A stretch of 64,000 bases of DNA from Streptomyces sp. M41(2017) (GTDB taxonomy: Bacteria > Actinomycetota > Actinomycetes > Streptomycetales > Streptomycetaceae). Position 1 is the first letter of the stretch, and each line of letters opens with the position of its first letter. Both the position numbers and the translations under genes were made by a program. The notes under the pieces are model-generated. The model had not been told where the DNA came from, did not search any database, and saw nothing but the letters and a program-made list of their open reading frames with translations. Shown here piece by piece: positions 42,973-52,727 of the stretch. The stretch spans positions 310,001 through 374,000 of the forward strand of contig NZ_MWFK01000001.1 of NCBI RefSeq assembly GCF_002078175.1. The letters run 5' to 3'.

Positions 42973-44001
42973 ATGACGGGCGAGCGCGAACGCGTGCGGT
43001 GGGGGATTCTGGCGACGGGCGGGATCGCCGCGGCGTTCACGGCGGACCTGGTGGACATGCCGGACGCCGAGGTCGTGGCGGTCGCCTCCCGGACGGACAC
43101 CTCGGCGAAGGCGTTCGCCGAACGGTTCGGGATTCCCCGGGCGTACGGGGACTGGGCCTCGCTCGCGGCCGACGAGGACGTCGACGTGGTGTATGTCGCG
43201 ACTCCGCACGCGGCGCACCGGCAGGCCGCCGGGATGTGTCTGGAGGCGGGGCGCCATGTGCTGTGCGAGAAGGCGTTCACGCTGAACGCGCGGGAGGCGG
43301 ACGAACTCGTCGCCCTCGCGCGGCGGCACGACCGCTTCCTGATGGAGGCCATGTGGATGTACTGCAATCCGCTGGTCCGGCAGCTGAAGACCCTGGTCGA
43401 CGACGGGGTGATCGGTGAGATCCGCACCGTGCAGGCCGACTTCGGCCTCGCGGGGCCCTTCCCGCCCTCGCACCGGCTGCGGGACCCCGCGCAGGGTGGC
43501 GGCGCGCTCCTCGATCTCGGCGTCTATCCGGTGTCGTTCGCGCAGTTGCTGCTCGGGGAGCCCTCGGACATCGTCGCGCGAGCGGTGCTCTCCGATGAGG
43601 GCGTCGATCTCCAGACGGGTGCGCTGCTCTCCTTCGAGAGCGGCGCTCTCGCCTCGGTGCACTGCTCCATCAACGGCGGCACTCCGGTGGCCGCCTCCGT
43701 GACCGGCTCCGAGGGCCGCATCGACGTCCCGGACGGCTTCTTCTTCCCGGACCACTTCGTGGTGCACCGCGACGGCCGCGAGCCGCAGACGTTCCGTGCG
43801 GAGCCGTCGGCGGGGCCCCGCAACAGCCTGCGGCACGAGGCCGCCGAGGTGATGCGCGCGCTGCGGGCGGGTGAGCGGGAGTCCCCGCTCGTCCCGCTGG
43901 ACGGCACGCTCGCCGTGATGCGGACGCTCGACACGATCCGGGACCGCGTCGGCGTCCGCTATCCCGGCGAGGCCGGCGGACCGGACGTCAGGCCTGCTTG
44001 A
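42973..44001 (+). CDS. Gfo/Idh/MocA family oxidoreductase
   Basis: The 342-residue enzyme has the N-terminal Rossmann fold (WGILATGGIAAAFTADL, note ATGGIA in place of the common GxGxxG), VVAVASRTD, DVVYVATPHAAH, and the family EKP-like motif as CEKAFTLN. The sheet domain follows (EAMWMYCNPLVRQL ... GGGALLDLGVYPV, with the usual D and Y). It is an NAD(P)-dependent dehydrogenase of a sugar or polyol-like substrate. The ATG at 42973 has GAGG 8 nt before it, and a TATGCT -10 lies at 42922-42927. The last 14 nt overlap phoD convergently. Confidence 0.9.
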   Translation: MTGERERVRWGILATGGIAAAFTADLVDMPDAEVVAVASRTDTSAKAFAERFGIPRAYGDWASLAADEDVDVVYVATPHAAHRQAAGMCLEAGRHVLCEKAFTLNAREADELVALARRHDRFLMEAMWMYCNPLVRQLKTLVDDGVIGEIRTVQADFGLAGPFPPSHRLRDPAQGGGALLDLGVYPVSFAQLLLGEPSDIVARAVLSDEGVDLQTGALLSFESGALASVHCSINGGTPVAASVTGSEGRIDVPDGFFFPDHFVVHRDGREPQTFRAEPSAGPRNSLRHEAAEVMRALRAGERESPLVPLDGTLAVMRTLDTIRDRVGVRYPGEAGGPDVRPA

Positions 44002-45634
44002 GCCCCTGGTCGCCGACCTCCGTCACGAAGGAGGCGGCGGTGGTGACCGGCGCACCCGGGGTCGTCACCGCGGACACGGTCCTGAAGTCGGCCCGCGCCG
44101 CCTCCCGGCCCAGTTCGACGGTCACGTAGCCGCGCCGCCCGTTGTAGAACTTCAGGTGCGGGTTGGCCTGGGTGTAGGTGGCCCAGTTGGCGGGCCGGTC
44201 GGCGCCGTCCTTGCCGCTGGTGATCGAGGTGGCGACGATCTCGGTGCCGAGGACCGCCGACGAGGGGTCGTCGAAGTCGTCGAGGAGGTCGAAGGCGTAC
44301 CCCACGTGCACGTCCCCGGTGAGCACCATCAGGTTCTCGGTCCCGGTGGACCGGGCGCCCGCGAGGATCCGCTGCCGGGAGGCCCGGTAGCCGTCCCAGG
44401 CGTCCATGGACACCTTGGCGACCGGGTTCAGGTCCAGCTTGCGCTGGGCGAAGGTGACCTGCTGCGGTACGACGTTCCACAGGGCCCGTGAGTCCCGCCA
44501 GCCGTCGATCAGCCAGCGTTCCTGCGTCGCGCCGGTGATGGTGCGCGCCGGGTCGTCCGACTCGGGCCCGGGGACGTGCGAGCCGTCGCCGTAGGCCTGG
44601 TCGGAGCGGTACTGGCGGGTGTCGAGGATGTCGAACTGGGCGAGCCCGCCCCAGCGGAGCCGGCGGTAGAGCTGGGCGTCCGGGCCGACCGGGAGCTGCG
44701 CGCGGCGCAGCGGCTGGTTCTCCCAGTACGCGCGGTAGGCGGCGGCGCGGCGCAGCAGGAACTCCTCCGGCGGGCCGTCGTTCTCGTCGATGTCGTCGGC
44801 GTAGTTGTTCTCCGTCTCGTGGTCGTCCCAGGTGACGGCGAAGGGGTGCGCGGCGTGCGCGGCCCGCAGGTCGGGGTCGGACTTGTAGAGGGCGTACCGC
44901 AGGCGGTAGTCCTCCAGCGTCACGGTCTCGTGGTTGAACAGGTCGGGGAGCGTCCGGTCGGTGTAGTTGCGGGCGCCGCCGACGGAGCTGACGGCGTACT
45001 CGTAGAGGTAGTCGCCGAGGTGGAAGACGACGTCGACGTCCTCCTCGGCGAGGTGGCGGTACGCGGTGAAGTAGCCGTCGTGGTACGCCTGGCAGGAGAC
45101 GGCGGCCAGGCTGAGCGAGCCGACACGGGCGCCGGGGGCGGGCGCGGTGCGCGTGCGGCCCGTCTCGCTGGTCCAGCCGCCGACCTTGAAGCGGTAGAAG
45201 AAGACGCGGTCGGGGGCAAGGCCGCCGACCTCGACGTGCACGGCGTGGTGGTACTCGGGGTGCGCGGTGGCGGCGCCGCGCCGCACGATCCGGCGGAAGC
45301 GGTCGTCGTGCGCCAGCTCCCAGTGGACGGTGACGCGTGCGGCGGGCAGGCCGCTGTCGGGCTGGTACGGGGCGGGCGCGAGCCGGGTCCACAGCAGTAC
45401 CGAGCCGGGCAGCGGGTCGCCGGAGGCGACGCCGAGCGTGAAGGGGTTCTCCGTGATTCTCGCCGCGTCGAGTTCGGCGGCGCTTGCCGTACCGGCGGCC
45501 GGGAGGTCGACGGCGAAGGCGAGCGCGGCGGCCGCGCCGGTGACGGTGAGGAAGCGGCGGCGCCCGATGTGCCGTGCGACGGCGCGGATTTCGGGGGCGT
45601 GCTGCGACGGATGCTGCTGGCCTGCGGGTGTCAT
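43988..45634 (-). CDS. phoD: Alkaline phosphatase D (PhoD family), Tat-exported
   Basis: The 548-residue phosphodiesterase/phosphatase has a Tat signal ([16 protein letters not shown]) and then the PhoD N-terminal domain ([20 protein letters not shown]). The metallophosphatase core shows [36 protein letters not shown] and [14 protein letters not shown], which carry the metal ligands. It releases phosphate outside the cell. A clear PHO box pair was not seen upstream. GGAGGG precedes the ATG at 45634. The 3' end overlaps the Gfo/Idh gene by 14 bp. Confidence 0.95.
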   Translation of the reverse strand: MTPAGQQHPSQHAPEIRAVARHIGRRRFLTVTGAAAALAFAVDLPAAGTASAAELDAARITENPFTLGVASGDPLPGSVLLWTRLAPAPYQPDSGLPAARVTVHWELAHDDRFRRIVRRGAATAHPEYHHAVHVEVGGLAPDRVFFYRFKVGGWTSETGRTRTAPAPGARVGSLSLAAVSCQAYHDGYFTAYRHLAEEDVDVVFHLGDYLYEYAVSSVGGARNYTDRTLPDLFNHETVTLEDYRLRYALYKSDPDLRAAHAAHPFAVTWDDHETENNYADDIDENDGPPEEFLLRRAAAYRAYWENQPLRRAQLPVGPDAQLYRRLRWGGLAQFDILDTRQYRSDQAYGDGSHVPGPESDDPARTITGATQERWLIDGWRDSRALWNVVPQQVTFAQRKLDLNPVAKVSMDAWDGYRASRQRILAGARSTGTENLMVLTGDVHVGYAFDLLDDFDDPSSAVLGTEIVATSITSGKDGADRPANWATYTQANPHLKFYNGRRGYVTVELGREAARADFRTVSAVTTPGAPVTTAASFVTEVGDQGLKQA

Positions 45635-45765
45635 CTGGCCCTCCCCTGACGGTGGTGGTACACGGCATTGGAGTGGTCAGGATCGACGGCCGCTTGGCGC
45701 GTACACAACAGACACATGGCGGGGGGATGAGTTCCGGATGTCGGCCGCGTCAAAAGCCCCTCCCG

Positions 45766-45771
45766 TACGCT
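45766..45771 (+). promoter_or_regulatory. -10 element TACGCT of the SDR gene
   Basis: TACGCT is 8 nt before the ATG at 45780, and no convincing Shine-Dalgarno sequence is present. It fits the leaderless pattern seen elsewhere in the window. Confidence 0.45.
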
Positions 45772-45779
45772 GCGGGGCC

Positions 45780-46556
45780 ATGAACGCCATGAATCACCCG
45801 CATCCCCTGGAGACGAAGACCGCGGTGGTGACCGGAGCGGGCTCCGGCATCGGCCGCGCGGTCGCCGCCGAACTGCTGCGCGCCGGCTGGTCGGTGGCGC
45901 TGGCCGGGCGCCGGACCGAGACTCTGGACGAGACGGCCGCCCTCGTGCCCGAGGCGCCCTCGATCGCCGTCCGCACGGACGTCTCGCGCCCCGACGAGGT
46001 CGCCGCCCTGTTCGGCGCCGTACGCGACCGGTTCGGGCGGCTGGACCTGCTCTTCAACAACGCCGGGACGTTCGGCCCCGGCGGGGTGCCGGTCGAGGAA
46101 CTGCCCTACGACGCCTGGCGGCACGTCGTGGACACGAACCTGAACGGCGCGTTCCTGTGCGCGCAGGCGGCGTACCGGCAGATGAAGGAGCAGGACCCGC
46201 AGGGCGGCCGGATCATCAACAACGGCTCGATCTCGGCGCACACGCCCCGTCCGCAGTCGATCGCGTACACCGCGACCAAGCACGCGCTGACGGGCCTGAC
46301 CAAGTCGCTGTCCCTGGACGGCCGTCCGTACCGGATCGCCTGCGGCCAGATCGACATCGGCAACGCGGCCACCGACATGACGGAGCGGATGCGGACCGGC
46401 ACGCTCCAGGCGAACGGCGAACTCGCGGTCGAGCCGGTGATGGACGTGGCCGATGTGGCCCGCACGGTGCGGCACATGGCCGAGCTGCCGCTGGAGGCGA
46501 ACGTGCAGTTCGCGACCGTCCTGGCGTCCGCGATGCCCTACGTCGGACGCGGCTGA
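45780..46556 (+). CDS. Short-chain dehydrogenase/reductase
   Basis: The 258-residue classical SDR has the NAD(P) motif [22 protein letters not shown], the catalytic Ser in [10 protein letters not shown], and Tyr-Lys in [15 protein letters not shown] after strand 2 suggests NADPH. The substrate cannot be told. A second in-frame ATG lies at 45789. It is divergent from phoD. Confidence 0.93.
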   Translation: MNAMNHPHPLETKTAVVTGAGSGIGRAVAAELLRAGWSVALAGRRTETLDETAALVPEAPSIAVRTDVSRPDEVAALFGAVRDRFGRLDLLFNNAGTFGPGGVPVEELPYDAWRHVVDTNLNGAFLCAQAAYRQMKEQDPQGGRIINNGSISAHTPRPQSIAYTATKHALTGLTKSLSLDGRPYRIACGQIDIGNAATDMTERMRTGTLQANGELAVEPVMDVADVARTVRHMAELPLEANVQFATVLASAMPYVGRG

Positions 46557-46953
46557 ACCGCGCCGCACCCCGCCGTCTCCGTCGGGGCGGCCCGTCCCCT
46601 GTGTACGCAGGAAGCGGGCCGAGCGTTCACCGCATCTGGTCAAGTCCTCAACCTACACAAACGGAAGCTGACTCTCCGGACCATACGAGCCGGTGATGGG
46701 CTTATGCTCAACACCTCCTCCACGAGAGCTTCACACTCGGAGGAAGAGACTTCGGTAGGACCGACGGTCCGCACCGAGGGGGGAGGCGACCGTCGTTCCG
46801 CGGTCCGGGTGGGGGCGGGCCTCGCGCGCAGGCGTGAGGAAAGCACCGGGTCACGGAGCGGCTGTCGCCGTCATGGCCGGCACCGCACAGCTGTCAGGGC
46901 TGTGCGGTGCCGCGCTGTGTTGTGTTGTACGGCCCCGCGCACGTGGTCCCGCG
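46557..46953. other. 397-nt gap without a credible protein gene
   Basis: The gap lies between the convergent SDR and D,D-carboxypeptidase genes. It holds a TATGCT hexamer (46703-46708), a two-tier hairpin around 46752-46777 (tcggt with accga outside ggacc-gac-ggtcc), GC-rich sequence, and the strong stem-loop at 46878-46912. The reading frame from 46704 is Arg-rich and lacks any family pattern. A small RNA is possible but unsupported. Confidence 0.5.
46878..46912. terminator. Terminator for the D,D-carboxypeptidase gene
   Basis: A perfect 13-bp stem (cggcaccgcacag with its complement, 9-nt loop) lies 42 nt beyond the end of the carboxypeptidase gene. No U-tract is seen on either side. Confidence 0.65.
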
Positions 46954-48144
46954 TCAGCGCTCGCGGCGACGTCCGCGTCCCTCGGCGGACGCCTCGGCCT
47001 GATCCTCCGCCGGGCGACGGCGGCGGTTGCGCAGCGCCAGCGCGCCCCCCGCGAGCAGCACGACCGCTCCCCCGGCCCCGCCGACCAGTCCCCAGGGCGG
47101 GCCGTCGCTCTTCGCGGCGGCGGCCGGAGCGCCCGCCGCCGGCTTCGCCGTCGCCCTGCGCGTGGGGGCCGCACTCGCGCCCCCCTCACTGATCGGGGTG
47201 ACGAGCGTCCCCACCGGGTCGACCGTGGCGTTCCGGAAGCCCCAGTCGAGCAGTTGGGCCGTTTCCTCGTAGACGCCGTTGCCGCCGCTCTTGGGGTGCA
47301 TCACCGTGACGAGCAGGGTCCGTCCGTCGCGCGTCGCGGCGCCCGTGAAGGTGTTGCCGGCGTGGCTGGTGTATCCGTTCTTCACGCCGATCAGGCCGTC
47401 GTACGTCTTCAGGCCCCACGCGCCGGTCAGCAGGCGGTCGGTGTTCTGGATCTGGAAGGTCTTCTTGCCGCCGGCCGGGAAATCGGCCGTCCTGGTCGCG
47501 CAGTAGCCGCGGAAGTCGGCGCTCGCGAGGCCGTGCCGGGCGAACAGTGTCAGGTCGTACGCGGACGACAGCTGGCCCGGGTGGTCGAATCCGTCCGGGC
47601 TGACCACGTGCGTGTCCAGGGCCTGCAGGTCCTTCGCCTTGGCCTGCATCTCGGCGACCGTCGCCGGGACACCGCCGTTCATGTGGCTGAGCACGTGCAC
47701 CGCGTCGTTGCCGGAGCGCAGGAAGACGCCCTGCCACAACTGCTCGACGGTGTAGGTGATACCGGGCTTGATGCCGACCAGACTGGAACCCGCGGGGACG
47801 TCCGCGATCTCCACGTCGGTCACCCGGTGCGTCTCGGTCCGTTCGAACTTCGCCAGCACGGTGTCCGCGAACAGCATCTTCAGGGTGGAGGCCGGCGCGA
47901 GGCGCCGGTGCGCGCGGTACGAGGCGAGCACCTGGCCGCTCGTGTGGTCCGCGACCAGCCAGGAGCGGGCCGTGAGGTGCTTGGGCAGCGCCGTGCCGCC
48001 GCTCGCCTGCACCCCGGTGCGGCCCAGGCGCGCACCGCCGATCGTGCCGGCGGCGGAAGCGGTGGCGGCCGTCGCGGCGGCGAGCGGCGCGGCGGCGGCG
48101 AGGCCCAGAGCGGCACGGCGGGAGAGCCCGGAAGAATCACGCAT
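46954..48144 (-). CDS. dacC: D-alanyl-D-alanine carboxypeptidase (S11 family)
   Basis: The 396-residue penicillin-binding protein trims peptidoglycan pentapeptides. The signal is SRRAALGLAAAAPLAAA. Catalytic motifs are SxxK in APASTLKMLF, SxN in LRSGNDAV, and KTG-like KNGYTSHAG (Asn replaces Thr). A C-terminal linker, membrane helix (VGGAGGAVVLLAGGALALR) and Arg-rich tail anchor it to the membrane. A TACGGT hexamer lies 6 nt upstream of the ATG, so translation is probably leaderless. The symbol is by analogy; it marks the enzyme type only. Confidence 0.9.
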   Translation of the reverse strand: MRDSSGLSRRAALGLAAAAPLAAATAATASAAGTIGGARLGRTGVQASGGTALPKHLTARSWLVADHTSGQVLASYRAHRRLAPASTLKMLFADTVLAKFERTETHRVTDVEIADVPAGSSLVGIKPGITYTVEQLWQGVFLRSGNDAVHVLSHMNGGVPATVAEMQAKAKDLQALDTHVVSPDGFDHPGQLSSAYDLTLFARHGLASADFRGYCATRTADFPAGGKKTFQIQNTDRLLTGAWGLKTYDGLIGVKNGYTSHAGNTFTGAATRDGRTLLVTVMHPKSGGNGVYEETAQLLDWGFRNATVDPVGTLVTPISEGGASAAPTRRATAKPAAGAPAAAAKSDGPPWGLVGGAGGAVVLLAGGALALRNRRRRPAEDQAEASAEGRGRRRER

Positions 48145-48150
48145 CCCGGG

Positions 48151-48156
48151 ACCGTA
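48151..48156 (-). promoter_or_regulatory. -10 element TACGGT of the leaderless carboxypeptidase gene
   Basis: On the minus strand TACGGT is followed by 6 nt and the ATG at 48144, with no Shine-Dalgarno sequence. Confidence 0.55.
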
Positions 48157-48479
48157 CAAAGCCGCTCCGCGGGCCCCGACAGCGGGGTGACAAAGGGAAG
48201 GGAAGCCGCTTCCAAAGGGGCGGCAAAGACACCGCGAACGTCGGGGCGAGCGGGCCGCGCGGGGGCGAGCGCGGGCCCGCCCGCGCACCGTCCGCCGTCC
48301 CACCGGGAGAAGCGCGGCGGGCGGGCCCGCGACCGTGACCGTCCGCCATTCCACACGCCTTTCCTGTCAATGGCCCCTTCATCGCCCAGGAATGCGCTGT
48401 CTGATCAAAGAATGATGCGGGGCCCCGTTTTCTCAGTTCGCGCACATCCGCCACTCAGCCCGGATCAAAGGTTCCTCCC

Positions 48480-48485
48480 TAGCGT
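48480..48485 (+). promoter_or_regulatory. Possible -10 element TAGCGT of the FtsX-like ABC operon
   Basis: TAGCGT fits TAnnnT and leaves a leader of about 40 nt with AGGA before the ATG at 48530. No -35 partner is certain. The 385-nt gap from the divergent carboxypeptidase gene has no gene. Confidence 0.35.
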
Positions 48486-48529
48486 GTGGCCGCGCCCACA
48501 GCGGGCGCCAAGAACCAGTGAGGAACGGG

Positions 48530-49996
48530 ATGTTTGGCATCTATCTCAAGCGTGAGCTGAGCCGGCGCAAGAAGGCGGCGCTGGTGATCGCCCTGGGTCT
48601 GGCGCTCGGAATCGCGCTGGTCATCACCGTCAATTCGGTGTCGGCCGGAATGCAGCAGGCACAGGACAAGGTCCTGAAGTCGCTGTACGGACTCGGCACC
48701 GACATGACCGTCACCAAGGCCCAGGCGGCACCGACGGGCAATTCCTCGGGCCGCCCGAAATTCGACTTCGACGCCAAGGCGGACAGCGGCAAGAGCCAGA
48801 GTTCGGACCGGGTGATGACCCAGGGCGGGCAGTCCCTGAAATCGTCGCTCGTCAGCCGGGTCGCCGCGCAGAAGGGCGTCGCGAGCGCGGTCGGCGCGCT
48901 GAGCCTGAACGTCACCAAGGTCGACGGCTCCTTCACCCAGGGCAAGGCGAAGTCGTCCACCTCGGGCTCGGGACAGCAGGGCGGACCCGGCGGCGGCCAG
49001 AACGGCGGCACCGGCACCCCGCAGGTGCAGGGCGGCGGAGCCTCCTTCGACGTGAACTCGTACTCCGTCGCGGGCGTCGACGTCACCCACCAGGACCTCG
49101 GCCCGCTCGCCACCTCGAAGATCACCACGGGCACGACGTTCACCTCCGCGCAGAGCGACGCCAAGGTCGCGGTGCTCGCCACCTCCTACGCCAAGGAGAA
49201 CAAGTACACGGTCGGCAAGACCGTCAAGATCTCCGGCACCACATACAAGATCATCGGGATCGCGACGCCCGACAGCGGTGAGTCGACCACCGACGTCTAC
49301 CTGCCCCTGAAGCAGGCCCAGACGCTCGGCGACGCGAAGAACAAGGTCACCACGATCTACGTCAAGGCCACCGACTCGAAGCAGATCGACACGGTCAAGG
49401 CGGCCATCCGGAAGAACATCGCGGGCACGACGGTCACGACCTCCGCGGACCTCGCCGACACCGTCTCCGGCTCGCTGTCGACGGCCTCGAACCTCGCGAC
49501 CAGCGTCGGCAAGTGGCTGTCGATCGCCGTCCTGGTCGCCGCCTTCCTGGTGGCGGCGCTGCTCACCTCGTCCGCCGTCTCCCGCCGGGTGCGCGAGTTC
49601 GGCACCCTGAAGGCGCTCGGCTGGCCCTCCCGCCGGGTGACCCGGCAGGTCGTCGGCGAGTCCATGGTGAACGGCCTGCTCGGCGGCGCCCTCGGTATCG
49701 CCCTCGGCGTCGGCGCGGCGGCCGTCGTCACCGCGATCAGCCCGAAGCTGACGGCACAGCTCGGCTCCACCGGCGGCGGAGGCGGGATGGGCGGTCCCGG
49801 TGGCGGCGGTCCCGGCCGGCAGGCCGCCTCCGCGGCCAAGAACACCGTGGACATCGCGCTCTCGGCGCCGGTCTCGGTCACCACCATCGCGCTGGCCGCG
49901 GGCCTCGCCATCGCGGGCGGTCTGATCGCCGGTGCCATGGGCGGCTGGCGCGCCTCGCGGATGCGCCCGGCCGACGCGCTGCGCAGCGTCGCGTAA
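48530..49996 (+). CDS. MacB/FtsX-type ABC transporter permease
   Basis: The 488-residue permease has the MacB layout: a first helix ([19 protein letters not shown]), an extracellular MacB_PCD-type domain (about residues 40-300), then three C-terminal helices with [20 protein letters not shown], the FtsX coupling motif. It is marked by two Gly-rich runs, one in the extracellular domain ([14 protein letters not shown]) and one between helices ([15 protein letters not shown]). The ATG at 48530 has AGGA 6 nt upstream. It works with the ATPase gene 98 nt downstream; such pairs export peptides, lipids or antibiotics, or sense envelope stress. Confidence 0.92.
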   Translation: MFGIYLKRELSRRKKAALVIALGLALGIALVITVNSVSAGMQQAQDKVLKSLYGLGTDMTVTKAQAAPTGNSSGRPKFDFDAKADSGKSQSSDRVMTQGGQSLKSSLVSRVAAQKGVASAVGALSLNVTKVDGSFTQGKAKSSTSGSGQQGGPGGGQNGGTGTPQVQGGGASFDVNSYSVAGVDVTHQDLGPLATSKITTGTTFTSAQSDAKVAVLATSYAKENKYTVGKTVKISGTTYKIIGIATPDSGESTTDVYLPLKQAQTLGDAKNKVTTIYVKATDSKQIDTVKAAIRKNIAGTTVTTSADLADTVSGSLSTASNLATSVGKWLSIAVLVAAFLVAALLTSSAVSRRVREFGTLKALGWPSRRVTRQVVGESMVNGLLGGALGIALGVGAAAVVTAISPKLTAQLGSTGGGGGMGGPGGGGPGRQAASAAKNTVDIALSAPVSVTTIALAAGLAIAGGLIAGAMGGWRASRMRPADALRSVA

Positions 49997-50094
49997 CCGC
50001 CCCCGGCCACATCCCGGGCCACACCCCAGGAGCCGGGGCGCCGCGTCCACTCCCCCGGGCCGCGGCGCCCCACCCCTCACCCTCGGAGAACCTC

Positions 50095-50868
50095 ATGTAC
50101 AAACTCACCGGCGTCACCAAGCGGTACACGCGGGGCAAGGAGACCGTCGAGGCGCTGCGCGGCGTCGACCTCGCCATCGAGGACGGCGACCAGCTCGTCA
50201 TCCAGGGCCCCACCGGCGGCGGCAAGTCGACGCTGCTCCAGATGATCGGCGGCCTCGACCGGCCGACCTCCGGCAGCGTCGAGCTGGACGGCGTGGACCT
50301 CGCCTCCATCAGCGAGGCCAGGCTGACCCGGCTGCGGGCCGAGAAGATCGGCATCATCTTCCAGTCGTTCAACCTCATCCCGACGCTGACCGCCCAGGAG
50401 AACGTCGAGACCGCCCTCGTCCCGCTCGGCGTGAAGCCCGCCGAACGGCGTGAGCGGGCCGCCGAGGCGCTCCGCTCGGTCGGACTCGGCGAGCGGCTCG
50501 CGCACGTCCCGACCGAGCTGTCCGGCGGCCAGCAGCAGCGCGTCGCCATCGCCCGCGCGCTGGTCAAGAAGCCGAAGGTGCTCCTCGCCGACGAGCCCAC
50601 CGGCAACCTCGACGAGGGCACCCGCGACGACATCATGGGCCTGCTGGACGGACTGTGGCACGAGTACGGGCTGACGTTCGTCATGGTCACCCACGACTCG
50701 TCCATCGCCCGCCGCTCGCCGCGCCTCGCCACCATCCGGGCCGGCCGGATCACCCTGACCGAGCAGGGCGGCGCGCGCCGCGCGGCCCCGCGGCACTCGG
50801 CCCGAGGGGAGCACGAGGGACCGCGGTCGGCGCGGCAGCCGTACGGCTCCCAGCCCGTCGTCCCGTAG
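50095..50868 (+). CDS. MacB/LolD-type ABC transporter ATP-binding protein
   Basis: The 257-residue ATPase has Walker [27 protein letters not shown], signature [16 protein letters not shown], Walker [12 protein letters not shown] and H-loop VMVTHDSS, all typical of the MacB/LolD/FtsE group. A C-terminal Arg/Pro/Ser-rich tail of about 40 residues is extra. GGAG precedes the ATG. It forms a unit with the upstream permease. Confidence 0.94.
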   Translation: MYKLTGVTKRYTRGKETVEALRGVDLAIEDGDQLVIQGPTGGGKSTLLQMIGGLDRPTSGSVELDGVDLASISEARLTRLRAEKIGIIFQSFNLIPTLTAQENVETALVPLGVKPAERRERAAEALRSVGLGERLAHVPTELSGGQQQRVAIARALVKKPKVLLADEPTGNLDEGTRDDIMGLLDGLWHEYGLTFVMVTHDSSIARRSPRLATIRAGRITLTEQGGARRAAPRHSARGEHEGPRSARQPYGSQPVVP

Positions 50869-50976
50869 GCGTACGCGCCCGGTACGCCGCCGCGGTGCCG
50901 TACGCGCCGCAGGGCGGCACCGCCCGTTCCCCCTGTGCGACCCGGCGGCTCGGGTTCGTACAGGGGAACCGGACGG

Positions 50977-51097
50977 CTACGAAAGGCGGTTCGGGGTTGG
51001 ACCGCGCGGAACCGTGCCTCTACGACCGGAGGTTGGGGGTCGAACCGCGGAACCGTGCTTCTACGACCGGCGGTTCGGGGTCGTACCGGGAGACCGG
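50977..51097. repeat. Tandem 41-43-bp repeats downstream of the ABC operon
   Basis: Three imperfect units start with ctacga at 50977, 51020 and 51061. Each contains ggcggttcggggt or a close variant, and the first two end with ggaaccgtgc. Fragments of a fourth unit precede them (cggctcgggttcgtac, about 50946). The array fills most of the 272-nt gap between the convergent ABC and aldo/keto reductase genes. Confidence 0.75.
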
Positions 51098-51140
51098 ACG
51101 TCCGGCGGCCGCATTCTCGCGTGGGCACCTGTGAGGCCGT

Positions 51141-52133
51141 TCACCGCCCGAGCACCCGGTCGACCTCGGCCATCTGGGCGGCGGTGAGCGGCCCCCGGGC
51201 GATCGCGCCCGCGTTCTCCTCGGCCTGGGCGACCGAGCGGAAACCCGGGATCGGCACCGTCCGGGGGCTGCGGGCCCACAGCCAGCCGAGGGCTCCCTGG
51301 GCGAGGGTGCGCCCGCCGCTGGTCAGGATCTCCTTGAGGGCGTCCACGCGGGCCAGCCACTCCGGGTCGGCGCCGCCCTCGCCGGTGAAACCGGGCAGCC
51401 AGGCGGGCGGCGCGCTGCGGATGTCACCCGAGGCGAGGGAATGGCCGGAGGCGTGCCGCCCGGTCAGCAACCCCATGGCCAGCGGGCTGCGGTTGATGCT
51501 CGCGAGCCCCGACTCCTCGCAGAACAGGACGAGTTCGGGGGCGTCCTGGAGGATGTTCAGCCGGTGCTGCACGGCCGCGCAGTGCTCGCCCTCGGCGAAG
51601 ACCGCCGCACGCTCCGGATCGTCGGTGCTCCACGCGTAGGCCCGCACGAGCCCCTCCCTCACGAACCCCTCGCAGGTGTCGCGGAGTGCGGCGGCCCGGT
51701 CGGGTTCGGCGTCGGAGAGGTGCAGTTGATAGAGGTCGATCCAGTCGGTGTCCAGGCGGCGGAGCGAGGCGGTGAGGGCGCGCCGGGCGTACGCCGGGGA
51801 ATCGTCGGTGCCGGTGAGGAGCCGGTGGTCCTCGTCGATGACGTTGCCCCACTTGGTGGCGAGCACCACGTCGGCCCGCCGCTTGCCGAGGGCCCGCGCC
51901 AGCACGCGTTCGCTGTGCCCGGCCCCGTACGCGTCCGCCGTGTCGAAGAAGGTCACGCCGAGGTCGAGGGCGCGGCGGACGGCCCGTACGGACTCCTCGT
52001 CGTCGACCGCGCCCCAGCCGAGCGGCTGCCCGTCCGGCGTCGCCCACTCACCGCCGATGGCCCAGCAGCCGAAGCCGAGCGCGCTCACCTCGATGCCGCT
52101 GCTTCCCAGGGTCCTGTTCCCGAAGCTCTCCAT
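51141..52133 (-). CDS. Aldo/keto reductase
   Basis: The 330-residue TIM-barrel oxidoreductase shows the catalytic tetrad: Asp and Tyr in FFDTADAYGAGHSE, Lys in LATKWGN, and His in YQLHLSD. The NADPH region is near IPGFRSVAQAEEN. The substrate is unknown. A TAGCGT hexamer 8 nt upstream of the ATG at 52133 suggests a leaderless message; an upstream in-frame start at 52172 is less likely. Confidence 0.93.
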   Translation of the reverse strand: MESFGNRTLGSSGIEVSALGFGCWAIGGEWATPDGQPLGWGAVDDEESVRAVRRALDLGVTFFDTADAYGAGHSERVLARALGKRRADVVLATKWGNVIDEDHRLLTGTDDSPAYARRALTASLRRLDTDWIDLYQLHLSDAEPDRAAALRDTCEGFVREGLVRAYAWSTDDPERAAVFAEGEHCAAVQHRLNILQDAPELVLFCEESGLASINRSPLAMGLLTGRHASGHSLASGDIRSAPPAWLPGFTGEGGADPEWLARVDALKEILTSGGRTLAQGALGWLWARSPRTVPIPGFRSVAQAEENAGAIARGPLTAAQMAEVDRVLGR

Positions 52134-52141
52134 GCCCAGGG

Positions 52142-52147
52142 ACGCTA
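52142..52147 (-). promoter_or_regulatory. -10 element TAGCGT of the aldo/keto reductase gene
   Basis: On the minus strand TAGCGT is followed by 8 nt and the ATG at 52133. Only a weak CTGGG lies between them. Confidence 0.5.
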
Positions 52148-52268
52148 GGAGTTGGAGCGCACGCGAACACAAGCCCTCGGGGCGGGATTCCCGGGCCCGG
52201 GAACGGACGACCTCCCCGGGTCCGACCGGCGTCCCCGGCCGGCCTCGGTCAGGCCCGGCCGGCCTCGG

Positions 52269-52595
52269 TCAGGCCTGGCCGGTCTCGAAGCGGCTGATCC
52301 GCCCGCCGTCGTCCACGGTGAACGTCCACTTGGTCTTCATCTCGCCCCAGGCGTCGTTGCGGTACCGCACGACGAGGGAGCGGCCGCCGGCGGACTCGTT
52401 GTCGACGTCCATGTGACCCCGGGAGGAGAAGATCTCCCGGTCGGTCCAGTCGGCGACGTCCCGGTCGGAGCCGTCGTCGGACATGGTGGCGCCGGGCGCG
52501 AGGACCGACTGGAACGCGTCGCGGTCGTGCGCGTTCACGGCGGTGACGAAGGCCCGGACGGCCGGATCGCTGAGTTTCGCTACCTGAATCGTCAT
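52269..52595 (-). CDS. NTF2-like/SnoaL-fold small protein
   Basis: The 108-residue protein has the NTF2-like pattern: AVRAFVTAVNAHDRDAFQSV, then LAPGATMSDDG and DWTDREIF, and ends with WTFTVDDGGRISRFETGQ. Such small cone-shaped domains can be enzymes or binding proteins. No catalytic residue set is obvious. It is divergent from the DoxX gene. Confidence 0.85.
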   Translation of the reverse strand: MTIQVAKLSDPAVRAFVTAVNAHDRDAFQSVLAPGATMSDDGSDRDVADWTDREIFSSRGHMDVDNESAGGRSLVVRYRNDAWGEMKTKWTFTVDDGGRISRFETGQA

Positions 52596-52727
52596 GGCAA
52601 GCAGACTCACACCGGTCCCCGGAGCCCGCCACCCGAACGGCCGCGCGGGAACACCGGGCGCGGGTGATCGGTGCGACGGTGGAGACCCGGGAGGGAACCG
52701 TTGCCGTTGTCTGCACTGGGAGTCACC

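Noticed and set aside
46704..47192. Plus-strand frame of 162 codons in the SDR-carboxypeptidase gap
   Set aside because: Arg-rich, no codon bias of a real gene, and it runs into the antisense of the carboxypeptidase gene.
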